Source: Micromonospora purpureochromogenes
GTDB lineage: Bacteria > Actinomycetota > Actinomycetes > Mycobacteriales > Micromonosporaceae
NCBI RefSeq assembly: GCF_900091515.1
Contig: NZ_LT607410.1
Coordinates: forward strand, 3,162,001-3,226,000
Direction: 5' to 3'
Length of the DNA stretch: 64,000 nucleotides
Both the position numbers and the translations under genes were made by a program. The first letter of the stretch is position 1; each line of letters opens with the position of its first letter. Below the pieces are notes generated by a model. That model made no database searches and had not been told where the DNA came from. It was given only the letters and a program-made list of their open reading frames with translations. Of this stretch, positions 1 through 12,133 are shown piece by piece.

Positions 1-25
1 GCCCGAACGGGGCGAGGAGGCGGCG

Positions 26-1150
26 ATGGTCCGGTGGGGCTGGTTCCGGGAAGCCGCCGGGCGGCTGCGGCAGGGCTGGCTGCCGGTGGTCGAGACGACC
101 CTGGCCGCGACGGTGGCGTGGATCCTGGCCACCCGGCTGGTCGGCCACCCGCAGCCGTTCTTCGCCCCCGCCGCCGCGCTGATCGTGCTCGGCCAGGCCC
201 GGGGCCAGCGGGTCCGCCGGGCGGTCGAGGTGCTGCTCGGGGTCGCCGCCGGCGTCCTCGTCGCCGACCTGGTGGTGCAGGCGCTCGGGCCGCGCACCAG
301 CTGGACGGTGTTCACGGTCATCCTGCTCACCATCGCGCTCGCCGTGGCGGTCGGGGCGAGCACGGTCGCCGTGGTGCAGGCCGCGGTCTCCGCGCTCTAC
401 CTGGTGGTGGTCTCGCCACCGACCGAGTCGCTGGTGCCGTTCCGGTTCGTCGACGCGCTCATCGGCGGCGGGGTGGCGGTGGTGGCCAGCCAGCTGATCG
501 ACGTCCGACGGCCGCTCGCGCCGCTGGTCGCCGAGTTCCGCCGCACCTACGAGGGGATGGCCGAGGTGCTGGACGAGGTCGCCGCGGCCCTCGACGCCCG
601 GGACGAGCCCGCCGCGCTGGCCGCGCTGGACCGGGCCCGCCAGCTCGACGCGACGGTCGAGCGGCTGCGCACGGCGGTGCTCGCCGCCGGGGAGGCGGTC
701 CGGCTCAACGTCCGGCGACGGCGGCACATCGGCCGGCTGCGCACCGTCGACGCCACGGTCGGCCAGCTCGACTACGCGGTCCGCAACGTGCGGGTTCTCG
801 CCCGGGCCGGCGTGACGTTCAACCGGCTGCCCACCCCGGTGCCGCCCGAACTGGGCGCGGCCCTGCGGGACCTGGCCGAGGCGGTCCGGGCGGCGGGGGA
901 GGCGCTCGCCGCCGACCTCGACGGCGCGGAGGAGGCCGGCGACCGGCACGCCGCCCGCGCCGAGGCCGCCGCCCTGGCCGCGGTACGCGGCGCCGGGCGG
1001 CTCTTCACCCCCGGCCAGACCCTGCCGCTGGCGATGATCGTCGGGCAGGTCCGAGCCACCGCCATCGACCTGCTGCGGGGCGTACGGGCCGACGACGACG
1101 CGGCGGTGCTGGCCCGGGTCGACGAGGCGCTCGGGCTGCCCGCGCTCTGA
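26..1150 (+). CDS. FUSC-type inner membrane protein (aromatic acid exporter-like)
   Basis: The 374-residue product has about six hydrophobic segments between residues 20 and 165, with short loops. A long, Ala/Arg-rich, mostly helical soluble C-terminal half follows. This one-half architecture is typical of fusaric acid resistance/YhfK-like (FUSC) proteins, which are thought to export aromatic compounds. A GAGGAGG-type ribosome site lies just before the ATG. The frame is open back to the window edge, so a start upstream of position 1 cannot be excluded. There is a 96-nt gap before the MFS gene. The family call rests on topology and general composition, so the substrate is unknown. Confidence 0.7.
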   Translation: MVRWGWFREAAGRLRQGWLPVVETTLAATVAWILATRLVGHPQPFFAPAAALIVLGQARGQRVRRAVEVLLGVAAGVLVADLVVQALGPRTSWTVFTVILLTIALAVAVGASTVAVVQAAVSALYLVVVSPPTESLVPFRFVDALIGGGVAVVASQLIDVRRPLAPLVAEFRRTYEGMAEVLDEVAAALDARDEPAALAALDRARQLDATVERLRTAVLAAGEAVRLNVRRRRHIGRLRTVDATVGQLDYAVRNVRVLARAGVTFNRLPTPVPPELGAALRDLAEAVRAAGEALAADLDGAEEAGDRHAARAEAAALAAVRGAGRLFTPGQTLPLAMIVGQVRATAIDLLRGVRADDDAAVLARVDEALGLPAL

Positions 1151-1246
1151 CCAGCATGTGGTAAGGAGCGCATCTGGCTTGTGGTCGTGACCAAACCGGT
1201 GTGTGATCGACGGCGAGACGCCGTACCACCGGAAGGACCGCCCGCC

Positions 1247-2458
1247 GTGAGCCCACTCGTCACCGCGCCGAGCCCCGCCGTACCCCGGCAGGTGCTGGCC
1301 GCCCGCACCGGCGTCGCGGTGGTCTTCGCCCTCAACGGCCTCGCCGTGGCGTCCTGGTTCTCCCGGGTCCCCGCGGTCCGCGACTCGCTCGGGCTCAGCG
1401 CCGGCCGGCTCGGCCTGCTGCTGCTGGCCATGTCCGGGGGCGCGGTGCTCGCCCTGACCACCGCCGGGCTGGTCACCCAGCGCCTCGGCGCGGCCCGCAC
1501 GGTGGTGGCGTCGACCGTGCTGGTGGCGGTCGGGATGGCCGGCGTCGGGGTGGCCGCGGGGGTGGCCGGCTCGCTGCCCGGCGTGGCGGTGGCCCTGTTC
1601 GCCCTCGGCTACGGCTCCGGCACCTGTGACGTGGCGATGAACGTCGAGGGCGCCGCCGTCGAGAAGCGGCTGGGGCGCACCATCCTGCCGCGCTTCCACG
1701 CCGCCTGGAGCCTCGGCTCGGTGGCCGGCGCCGGCATCGGCGCGGTGGCCGCCCGCGTCGGGGTGCCGATCGGCGCGCACCTGGCGGTGCTGGCGGCGGT
1801 GGTGCTCGGCGGCACGATCCTCGGCGCCCGGGCCTTCCTGCCCGCCCAGCCGGCGCCGGACACCGCCGCCACCCGGCGCGGTGGCCTGCTCGCCGCCTGG
1901 CGGGAGCCGCGCACCCTGCTGCTCGGCCTGCTGGTGCTGGTGATGGCGTTCGCCGAGGGCAGCGCGAACGACTGGCTCGCGGTCGCCTTCGTCGACGGGT
2001 ACGGCACGAGCGAGGCCGTCGGCGCCGCCGTCTTCGGGGTCTTCGTCACCGGCATGACGATCGGGCGGACCGCCGGCACCGTCGCCCTCGACCGCTGGGG
2101 GCGGGTGCCCGTCCTGTTCGCCACCATCCTGCTCGCCGCCTTCGGCGCGGCGGTGGCGGTGCTGGCCGGCTCGGGGCCGGTCGCGATCGCCGGGGTGGCG
2201 CTCTGGGGACTCGGCGCCTCGCTGGGCTTCCCGGTGGGGATGAGCGCCGCCGCGGACGACGAGCACCGGGCGCCGGCGCGGGTCAGCGTGGTGGCGGTGC
2301 TGGGCTACACGTCGTTCCTGGCCGGGCCGCCCCTGCTCGGCCTGCTCGGCGACCGGGTGGGGACGCTGCACGCGCTGCTCGTGGTGCCGCTGCTGCTGCT
2401 GCCCACCCTGGCGCTGGTGCCGGTGACCCGGCCGCCGGCGCACCCCGCCAGCACATAG
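1247..2458 (+). CDS. MFS transporter (fucose permease/YbjJ-like)
   Basis: This 403-residue protein has about twelve hydrophobic segments and the small, Gly/Ala-rich loops of the major facilitator superfamily. The pattern near the start (ALNGLAVASWFSRVPAV) and the DWLAV motif after the central loop are those of the YbjJ/fucose-permease-like branch. I chose the GTG at 1247 because GGAAGGA sits about 9 nt upstream. An in-frame start at 1181 would add 22 residues that look non-coding. A hairpin that could terminate transcription follows the stop. The substrate is not predictable. Confidence 0.8.
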   Translation: MSPLVTAPSPAVPRQVLAARTGVAVVFALNGLAVASWFSRVPAVRDSLGLSAGRLGLLLLAMSGGAVLALTTAGLVTQRLGAARTVVASTVLVAVGMAGVGVAAGVAGSLPGVAVALFALGYGSGTCDVAMNVEGAAVEKRLGRTILPRFHAAWSLGSVAGAGIGAVAARVGVPIGAHLAVLAAVVLGGTILGARAFLPAQPAPDTAATRRGGLLAAWREPRTLLLGLLVLVMAFAEGSANDWLAVAFVDGYGTSEAVGAAVFGVFVTGMTIGRTAGTVALDRWGRVPVLFATILLAAFGAAVAVLAGSGPVAIAGVALWGLGASLGFPVGMSAAADDEHRAPARVSVVAVLGYTSFLAGPPLLGLLGDRVGTLHALLVVPLLLLPTLALVPVTRPPAHPAST

Positions 2459-2472
2459 AACCTAACAGCGGC

Positions 2473-2502
2473 CGGCCGCGCGCGGTATCGGGTGCGCGGC
2501 CG
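2473..2502 (+). terminator. Stem-loop after MFS gene
   Basis: Nine-bp perfect arms (CGGCCGCGC and GCGCGGCCG) flank a 12-nt loop 14 nt after the MFS stop codon. There is no U tract, as is usual for high-GC actinomycete terminators. Confidence 0.5.
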
Positions 2503-2538
2503 ACTGCGCAGCCCAGCCGTGCTGGCTAAGGTCGCCGG

Positions 2539-3435
2539 ATGCCTACCGAAGAGATCACCGCCGCCGCCGCGGGCGGCTGGACCCTGGGCGACCGCGTCGT
2601 CCGCCGGATGGGGTTCGGCTCGATGCGCACCACCGTCGACCCCGACCCGGGCCGCGCGGTGTGGGTGCTGCGCCGTGCCGTCGAGCTGGGCGTGAACCAC
2701 ATCGACACCGCCGCCTTCTACGTCTCGCCGGGCGGCACCCTGAACGTCGGCACCGGCCCCGCCCGGTACGCCACCGAGCTGATCCGCGCCGCGCTGGCCC
2801 CGTACCCGGAGGAGCTGGTGATCACCACCAAGGTCGGCTTCGGGTACGACCCGGCGACCGGCCTGCGCGAGGAGGCCACGCCGGCCGGGCTGCGCGCCCA
2901 CGTCGAGGAGAACCTGCGCCGGCTGGGCCGCGACCACCTCGACGTGGTGAACCTGCGGATCGTGAAGCGCCCCGGGCGGGACTCGGTGGCGGAGTCCTTC
3001 GGCGCGTTGGCCGAGCTGCGCGACGCCGGGCTGATCCGGCACCTCGGCCTGTCCAACGTCCGCCTGGACCACCTCGACGAGGCGCAGGCCATCGCCCCGG
3101 TGGTGTGCGTGCAGAACAGCTACGCCGTCGACAACCGGGGCGACCAGGACGCGCTGCTGCGCGAGTGCGGGGCGCGCGGGGTGGCGTACGTGCCGTTCTT
3201 CGCTCTCGCCGGCGCCCGGCGGGAGGCGGGCGCGGCGGCCGAGCACACCGCCGCCGTCCACGAGATCGCGCGGGCGCACGGCGTCACCCCGCACCAGGTA
3301 CGCCTCGCCTGGACCCTGCACCAGGGGCCGCACGTGCTGGCCATCCCCGGCACCGGCGACGAGGCGCACCTGACGCAGAACATCGCGGCCGGGGCGCTGC
3401 GGCTCTCCGCCGAGGAACTGGCCGCGCTCGACTGA
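2539..3435 (+). CDS. Aldo/keto reductase family oxidoreductase
   Basis: This 298-residue TIM-barrel oxidoreductase has the AKR landmarks: the GFGSM entry strand, Asp56 and Tyr61 (HIDTAAFY), and Lys98 (ITTKVG). The C-terminal half has the HLGLSNV and IPGTG nucleotide-binding segments. The fourth tetrad position, usually His in LxLH, reads VNLRI, so Arg140 replaces it. That substitution may change activity or define a subclass. TAAGGT lies 6 nt before the ATG and no Shine-Dalgarno sequence is visible, so the mRNA is probably leaderless. NADPH-dependent carbonyl reduction is the family role; the substrate is unknown. Confidence 0.85.
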   Translation: MPTEEITAAAAGGWTLGDRVVRRMGFGSMRTTVDPDPGRAVWVLRRAVELGVNHIDTAAFYVSPGGTLNVGTGPARYATELIRAALAPYPEELVITTKVGFGYDPATGLREEATPAGLRAHVEENLRRLGRDHLDVVNLRIVKRPGRDSVAESFGALAELRDAGLIRHLGLSNVRLDHLDEAQAIAPVVCVQNSYAVDNRGDQDALLRECGARGVAYVPFFALAGARREAGAAAEHTAAVHEIARAHGVTPHQVRLAWTLHQGPHVLAIPGTGDEAHLTQNIAAGALRLSAEELAALD

Positions 3436-3527
3436 GCGTGCCCGGTCAGCTCGCGCTCACCGGCCTCGCAGCCGACTGTCAGGTGACGGTGCTCCACTGG
3501 AGGGACGCCGAGGAGAGGAGCGGGCAG

Positions 3528-3863
3528 ATGGGCTGGTTCAGCCGGCGGTCCCGGGCCGCCGTCCCCACCCCGACCAAGCTCGACCGGGAGGCCACCCGCG
3601 AGGACCTGGCCGCGCTGGAGGAGTTCGTGATCAGCCGGCAGGGCGTGGAGTTCTACCTGGAGCCGGAGACCACCGCCACGGACACCACGGTGGTGGCGAT
3701 CGCCCACGACGGCGAGTGGATCCGCCGCCGGACCGGCTCGCCGCAGGTGGCGGCGAAGCTGGCCGGCCGGCACGCCGTGCCGCTCTACGAGGCGGCGCGG
3801 ACCGGCTACCCGGAGCGGATGCGGGTCTGGAACCGGGCCCACCCGGAACGCCGGATGCGCTGA
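3528..3863 (+). CDS. Conserved actinobacterial hypothetical protein
   Basis: This 111-residue soluble protein starts MGWFSRR. It contains a mixed alpha/beta core with REDLAALEEFV and TDTTVVAIAHDGEWIRRR segments and ends in a basic tail. I do not recognise a named domain, though the pattern looks like a small family common in Streptomyces and Micromonospora. AGGAGAGGAG lies about 8 nt before the ATG. It is 92 nt after the aldo/keto reductase and convergent with the hydrolase, whose stop codon is 5 nt away. No function is assigned. Confidence 0.7.
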   Translation: MGWFSRRSRAAVPTPTKLDREATREDLAALEEFVISRQGVEFYLEPETTATDTTVVAIAHDGEWIRRRTGSPQVAAKLAGRHAVPLYEAARTGYPERMRVWNRAHPERRMR

Positions 3864-3867
3864 CCGC

Positions 3868-4581
3868 TCACCCCTCGACGGCGGCGCGCGCCTCGTCGAG
3901 GGTCATCGGGTCGGCGTGGCTGGAGACGTACCAGTGGTAGCGGTCGTCGAGCAGCCGGCGCACCAGCGCCAGGTCGGGGCCGTCCCCGTCCTGGCGCAGG
4001 TGTACCGGCGGCGGGTAGAAGCAGTCGCCGAGCAGCATCACCGCCGAGTCGGGCACCAGCACCACGGTCGAGTCGGGGGCGTGCCGGCCGCCGACGTGGC
4101 GCAGCCGTACGCCGGTGGGCAGCTCCAGCTCGTCGGTGAAGGTGCGGGTGGGCGGCAGCACCGCGAAGTCGTCCCAGGAGTCCACGGCCAGGGCGCGGGC
4201 CCGGAAGCTGGGGCCGAGTCGCGGCTCGGCACGGACCTGCTCGCGCAGGTAGCGGTGACTCCACGGGCGGGCCGCCTCGGCGCGCAGCGGCGCCTCCCCG
4301 GCGACGTGGCCGACGATCTCCACACCCGGCCAGGCGCAGGCGCCCCACACATGGTCCCAGTGGTGGTGGGTGTAGACCAGCCAGCGCGGCTCCGGCAGCC
4401 CCGCCGCGGCCAGGGCGGCCCGGATCTCCCGGGCGTGGCCCGGGCTGTGCCCGGCGTCGACCAGCACCCCGCCGCGCTCGTCGGTGATCAACGCCACGCT
4501 CGGTTGGATGGTGCCCGGGTCAGGATCGCCCGGGTAGCGCCAGACCCGGCCGGCGAGGTGGTGGAACGTCGTCCCGGTGAT
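3868..4581 (-). CDS. MBL-fold metallo-hydrolase
   Basis: The product carries the metallo-beta-lactamase metal motif THHHWDH, followed by HVGGRHAPDSTVVLVPD and a C-terminal SSHAD histidine. Two metal sites are therefore likely. Homology-like sequence begins at TTFHHLAGRVWRYPG, but there is no ATG, GTG or TTG near there. The only codon at proper spacing from a GGAAAGGA ribosome site is ATC at 4581, which I used. The frame stays open to 4965, but the extra residues look non-coding. With this start the protein has 237 residues. Hydrolase substrate is unknown; the start codon is uncertain. Confidence 0.75.
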   Translation of the reverse strand: MTGTTFHHLAGRVWRYPGDPDPGTIQPSVALITDERGGVLVDAGHSPGHAREIRAALAAAGLPEPRWLVYTHHHWDHVWGACAWPGVEIVGHVAGEAPLRAEAARPWSHRYLREQVRAEPRLGPSFRARALAVDSWDDFAVLPPTRTFTDELELPTGVRLRHVGGRHAPDSTVVLVPDSAVMLLGDCFYPPPVHLRQDGDGPDLALVRRLLDDRYHWYVSSHADPMTLDEARAAVEG

Positions 4582-4702
4582 GGCGGTGGTCCTTTCCCGA
4601 TCGGGGTCGACTCTCGGTCGTCGGAGCCGATGGTAGGCGCCGGCTCCCCGGCCGGTGGCCCCGGTGCGCCGCTGACCGGCGGATACCCGCCCGCACCGTC
4701 CC

Positions 4703-4771
4703 CTTTGCTCTGCTGCCGCCCCGGCGACAGCGGAGCGCTCCCAGTGGTGCCTCCGGGGCAGCAGAGCAAAG
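4703..4771. repeat. Inverted repeat with 15-bp perfect arms
   Basis: CTTTGCTCTGCTGCC (4703-4717) pairs perfectly with GGCAGCAGAGCAAAG (4757-4771) across a 39-nt loop. It lies between the divergent MBL gene and the cobalamin riboswitch. The sequence is unlike the surrounding GC-only DNA. It could be a mobile miniature repeat, a bidirectional terminator or an operator. Confidence 0.75.
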
Positions 4772-4884
4772 CGGGTGCGGCATCGAGGTCGGACATTGCC
4801 CGAAGTGCGGGAAAGGTCGCTCATGATCGTCAGGCGTCGATGGGTCGGCCCGTCCGGCGCGAGCGGGGGCGGCGTTGACCCGGC

Positions 4885-5065
4885 GCCGAGGGGTGTGGCA
4901 GCATTCGCGGCCTGACGGCAGTGAAGGAAGCCGGTGCGATTCCGGCGCGGTCCCGCCACTGTCACCGGGGAGCGATCCCCCCTTGCGAGTCACGGCCGTG
5001 TTCCTGCGGTTGGAAGGCCGGGGGAGAGCGTTGATCCGGAAGCCAGGATACTTCGGCCGTCGGAG
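4885..5065 (+). promoter_or_regulatory. Cobalamin riboswitch
   Basis: The conserved core elements appear in order: a GGAAGCCGGTGCGATTCCGG-like helix from about 4926, the GCGGTCCCGCCACTGT B12-box region around 4946-4961, a GC-rich variable arm, and GGAAGCCAGGATAC near 5038-5052. These match the adenosylcobalamin-sensing (B12 box) RNA class. It sits directly upstream of the cobalamin operon, so the expected logic is that cobalamin represses the downstream biosynthetic genes. The GAGGAGGA ribosome site at 5088 is the probable control target. Exact ends are approximate. Confidence 0.92.
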
Positions 5066-5100
5066 CGACCCCAGGGCGTGGACACCCGAGGAGGACCCCG

Positions 5101-5253
5101 ATGACGCGCAGCGTCCCCACCACCGCCGACGAGCTCCGTCGTACCCGTTCCGGGCGCGCTGACGCGCCCCTGTCCGGCCGCGCTGTCGCGCCGGCCGTCG
5201 GCCCGGACACCCCGGCCGACGCCCGCGCCCCGCGTTCCGCCGTTCACCGCTGA
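5101..5253 (+). CDS. Small ORF between riboswitch and cobN (possible leader peptide)
   Basis: An ATG follows an excellent GAGGAGGA ribosome site (5088-5095) about 35 nt after the riboswitch core and opens a 50-codon frame that ends at TGA 5251-5253. The peptide starts MTRSVPTTADELRR and is rich in Arg, Ala and Pro, with no membrane segment or cysteine. About 86 percent of its codons end in G or C. cobN begins 137 nt later. It may be a translated leader that couples riboswitch control to cobN, or a degenerate remnant of a gene. I recognise no family. Confidence 0.5.
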   Translation: MTRSVPTTADELRRTRSGRADAPLSGRAVAPAVGPDTPADARAPRSAVHR

Positions 5254-5390
5254 CCGCCGCACCGCGCCGCCCACCGGTCCACCGCCGGTGACCCGCCGGG
5301 CGGCCCGTCGTACCCGCTGAACCGCGCCCATCCCCTCGCCTCGCCCGACCGGCACCGCGCCGGTCCGGGCGTCACTCTCCGGAGCCGTCC

Positions 5391-9076
<3,686 letters not shown>

Positions 9077-9080
<4 letters not shown>

Positions 9081-9139
9081 GCGCGAGGAGTGAGCCGGTT
9101 CTGCGAGCCCCGCAGTCGCGATCGGAGGCGGCGCAGTGA
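9077..9139 (+). CDS. Mini-ORF 1 in tandem repeat
   Basis: The GTG at 9077 overlaps the cobN TGA by the GTGA arrangement and opens 20 sense codons ([11 protein letters not shown]...) that end in TGA at 9137-9139. This TGA in turn overlaps the next GTG. It may simply carry ribosomes from cobN to chlID, and a functional peptide is not implied. Confidence 0.35.
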
Positions 9140-9198
9140 GCGCGAGGAGTGAGCCGGTTCTGCGAGCCCCCCAGTCGCGATCGAAGGAGGCGCAGTGA
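9136..9198 (+). CDS. Mini-ORF 2 in tandem repeat
   Basis: This is the second copy of the 20-codon frame. It differs from mini-ORF 1 by few residues (SKEAQ instead of SEAAQ at the end). Its GTG overlaps the first mini-ORF stop, and its TGA (9196-9198) overlaps the chlID GTG at 9195. The preserved phase suggests the duplication was tolerated because coupling was kept. Confidence 0.35.
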   Translation: MSARSEPVLRAPQSRSKEAQ

Positions 9199-11522
9199 GC
9201 GCGTACCCGTTCAGCGCGGTGCTCGGCATGGACGACATGCGCCTGGCCCTGCTGCTCAACGCCGTTTCCCCGGCCATCGGCGGGGTGCTGGTGCGGGGCG
9301 AGAAGGGCACCGCCAAGTCCACCGCCGTGCGGGCCCTCGCGGCGCTGCTGCCCCCGGTCGACCGGGTCGCCGGCTGCCGTTTCGCCTGTGACCCGGCCGC
9401 CGCCGACCCCGCCTGCCCGGACGGGCCGCACCCGGCCGAGCCGGCGGCCGAGCGCCGCCCGGCCCGCCTGGTCGAGCTGCCGGTCGGCGCCGCCGAGGAC
9501 CGGGTGGTCGGCTCGCTCGACCTGGAGAAGGCCCTCGGCGAGGGGGTACGCGCCTTCGAGCCGGGCCTGCTCGCCGCCGCCCACCGCGGCGTGCTCTACG
9601 TCGACGAGGTGAACCTGCTCCACGACCACCTGGTCGACCTGCTGCTCGACGCCGCCGCGATGGGCCGCTGCCACGTCGAGCGGGAAGGCGTCTCGGTCAG
9701 CCACGCCGCCCGGTTCCTGCTGGTCGGCACGATGAACCCGGAGGAGGGGGAGCTGCGCCCGCAGCTGCTCGACCGGTTCGGGCTCACCGTCGCCGTCGGT
9801 GCCAGCCGCGATCCGGCCGTCCGCGTCGAGGTGGTCCGCCGCCGGCTCGCCGCCGACGCCGACCCGGCCGGGTTCGCCGCCCGGTGGGCCGACGCCGACG
9901 CCGAGGTCGCCAGCCGGGTCGCCGCCGCCCGGCGACGGCTGGACCGGGTCCGGCTGCCCGACGCCGCGTTGCGCCAGATCGCCGAGGTGTGCGCCGCGTT
10001 CGACGTGGACGGGATGCGCGCCGACATCGTCACCGCCCGTACCGCGCTCGCGCACGCCGCCTGGCGGGGCCGGGACCGGGTGGGCGCCGAGGACGTCCGG
10101 GTCGCCGCCCGGCTCGCGTTGCCGCACCGGCGCCGCCGCGACCCGTTCGACAGCCCCGACCTGGACGAGAAGCGCCTGGACGAGGCGTTGCGGCGCGCCC
10201 AGGAGGAGCACCCCGACGACGACCCGCCCGGCGGCACCGGCCCCGACGACGACCCGCCCGGCGGCGGCCCGGGCGGCGGCCCCGACGGCGGTCCGGACGG
10301 CCCCGGCCCGGGCGGGGGCGAGGGGGGCCACCCGACCGGCAGCCACGCAGACGACCACCGTCCCGGCGACGCGGGCCCGGCAGACCGCGGCGAACCCGGG
10401 TCGACCGAGAGCGGCGACGACGGACGCTCCGGCGAACGGAGCGGGCGTCCCGACCCGGCCGGCCGCAGCGATGCCGGCTGGCCGACGGACGACGACCGGT
10501 GGCCGGACCGTGCCGACAGTGGTCCCGGCGACGGTCCCGACGGCGGCTCGCCGGACGACGGCCACGGCGCGCGCCCCGGCGGCGACACGGGAGACGGCCG
10601 GACCGCGGGCCGCCCGGCGACCGGGGTGCAGCCGGTGGCCGTACCCCGGGGTGGGTTGCGGGCCCGGCTGCTCACCGCGCCCGGGATCGGCGACGGCGTG
10701 CCGGGACGGCGCTCCCGCGCCCGGACCGGGCGCGGCCGGACCACCGGTGCGCGGGTGCCGGCGGGCCGGCCCGGAGCGCTGCACCTGCCGGCGACGCTGC
10801 GGGCCGCCGCCCCGCACCAGCCGGGCCGGGGCCGGCGCGGCGGCCCGCTGCTGCTGCGCCCCGACGACCTGCGCGAGGCGGTCCGGGAGGGACGCGAGGG
10901 CAACCTCGTGCTGTTCGTGGTCGACGCCAGCGGATCGATGGGTGCCCGGCAGCGGATGTCCGCCGTCAAGGGTGCGGTGCTCGCCCTGCTCACCGACGCC
11001 TACCAGCGCCGGGACAAGGTCGCCGTGATCGCCTTCCGGGGCGCCGGCGCGCGAACCCTGCTGCCCGCCACCTCCTCGGTGCTGGCCGCCTCCACCCGGC
11101 TGGCCGAGCTGCCCACCGGCGGGCGCACCCCGCTGGCGGAGGGGCTGCTCGCCGCCGCCGAGCTGCTGCGGGTGGAGCGGCTGCGCGACCCGAAGCGCCG
11201 CCCGCTGGTGCTGGTCGTCACCGACGGGCGGGCCACCGCCGGCGACCGCCCGCTGGACCGGGCCGCCCGGGCCGCGGCGGTGCTCGCCGCCACCGGCGCG
11301 CCCAGCGTGGTCGTCGACTGCGAGTCCGGCCCGGTCCGGCTCGGCCTCGGCCGCCGCCTCGCCGCCCAGCTCGGCGCGGACCACCACCCTCTCGACGCGG
11401 TCGCCACCGACCCCCTCCGCCGGCTCGCCAGCGGTCCGGCCTGCGGCTGCCGGGGCGGCACCCACCACACCTGCGCGACCGCGGCGGCCGGACCCGCCAC
11501 CACGACGAGAAGGAGCGCCTGA
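9195..11522 (+). CDS. Cobaltochelatase ChlI-ChlD fusion (AAA+ and VWA domains)
   Basis: The 775-residue protein has an AAA+ module with Walker [10 protein letters not shown] (35-43), the [23 protein letters not shown] block and the [20 protein letters not shown] sensor. A roughly 190-residue Asp/Gly/Pro-rich linker follows. A VWA domain with MIDAS motif DASGS (577-581) and a terminal [11 protein letters not shown] metal-like motif ends the protein. This is the motor subunit that loads cobalt through CobN. The GTG at 9195 is preceded by AAGGAGG. It is coupled to cobN through the repeat and overlaps cobO by 1 nt. The long linker explains the length. Confidence 0.93.
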   Translation: MSAYPFSAVLGMDDMRLALLLNAVSPAIGGVLVRGEKGTAKSTAVRALAALLPPVDRVAGCRFACDPAAADPACPDGPHPAEPAAERRPARLVELPVGAAEDRVVGSLDLEKALGEGVRAFEPGLLAAAHRGVLYVDEVNLLHDHLVDLLLDAAAMGRCHVEREGVSVSHAARFLLVGTMNPEEGELRPQLLDRFGLTVAVGASRDPAVRVEVVRRRLAADADPAGFAARWADADAEVASRVAAARRRLDRVRLPDAALRQIAEVCAAFDVDGMRADIVTARTALAHAAWRGRDRVGAEDVRVAARLALPHRRRRDPFDSPDLDEKRLDEALRRAQEEHPDDDPPGGTGPDDDPPGGGPGGGPDGGPDGPGPGGGEGGHPTGSHADDHRPGDAGPADRGEPGSTESGDDGRSGERSGRPDPAGRSDAGWPTDDDRWPDRADSGPGDGPDGGSPDDGHGARPGGDTGDGRTAGRPATGVQPVAVPRGGLRARLLTAPGIGDGVPGRRSRARTGRGRTTGARVPAGRPGALHLPATLRAAAPHQPGRGRRGGPLLLRPDDLREAVREGREGNLVLFVVDASGSMGARQRMSAVKGAVLALLTDAYQRRDKVAVIAFRGAGARTLLPATSSVLAASTRLAELPTGGRTPLAEGLLAAAELLRVERLRDPKRRPLVLVVTDGRATAGDRPLDRAARAAAVLAATGAPSVVVDCESGPVRLGLGRRLAAQLGADHHPLDAVATDPLRRLASGPACGCRGGTHHTCATAAAGPATTTRRSA

Positions 11523-12133
11523 TGCCGCAGGGCAAGCCGTCCACCGTGCCCGCCGACGGGCTGACCACCCGGCAGCGGCGCCACCGCCCACTGCTGGTCG
11601 TGCACACCGGACAGATGAAGGGCAAGTCCACCGCCGCGTTCGGGCTGGCGCTGCGCGCCTGGACCGCCGGGTTCCCCATCGGGGTGTTCCAGTTCGTCAA
11701 GAGCGCCAAGTGGCGGGTCGGCGAGGAGAACGCCTTCCGCGCCCTCGGCGAGGTGCACGAGCGCACCGGCCAGGGCGCCCCGGTCGCCTGGCACAAGATG
11801 GGCGAGGGCTGGTCCTGGATCCAGCGCGGCGGCGAGGCCGACCACGCCGCCGACGCCCTGGAGGGCTGGCGGCAGATCCAGCGCGACCTGGCCGCCGAAC
11901 GCTACGGCCTGTACGTGCTCGACGAGTTCACCTACCCGATGAAGTGGGGCTGGGTCGACGTCGACGAGGTCGTCGACACCCTCGCCAACCGTCCCGGCTT
12001 CCAGCACGTGGTGATCACCGGCCGGGACGCCGACCCGCGGCTGGTCGCCGCCGCCGACCTGGTCGCCGAGCTGACCAAGGTCAAGCACCCGATGGACGCG
12101 GGCCAGAAGGGTCAGAAGGGCATCGAATGGTGA
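11522..12133 (+). CDS. cobO: Cob(I)yrinic acid a,c-diamide adenosyltransferase
   Basis: The 203-residue protein has the CobO/BtuR P-loop GQMKGKST (30-37), the FQFVKSAKWRVGEE and GEGWSW blocks, YVLDEFTYPMKWGWVD, and the C-terminal VTGRDA..LVAAADLVAELTKVKHP signature. It transfers the adenosyl group from ATP to the cobalt atom. The ATG overlaps the chlID TGA (TGATG), and GAAGGAG lies just upstream. Its stop overlaps the start of cobB. The length is normal for the family. Confidence 0.96.
   Translation: MPQGKPSTVPADGLTTRQRRHRPLLVVHTGQMKGKSTAAFGLALRAWTAGFPIGVFQFVKSAKWRVGEENAFRALGEVHERTGQGAPVAWHKMGEGWSWIQRGGEADHAADALEGWRQIQRDLAAERYGLYVLDEFTYPMKWGWVDVDEVVDTLANRPGFQHVVITGRDADPRLVAAADLVAELTKVKHPMDAGQKGQKGIEW

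Noticed and set aside
10200..10620. Repetitive CCCGACGACGACCCGCC-like DNA in the chelatase gene
   Set aside because: This is the Asp/Gly/Pro-rich linker of the ChlI-ChlD fusion; it is coding sequence and not an independent repeat element.
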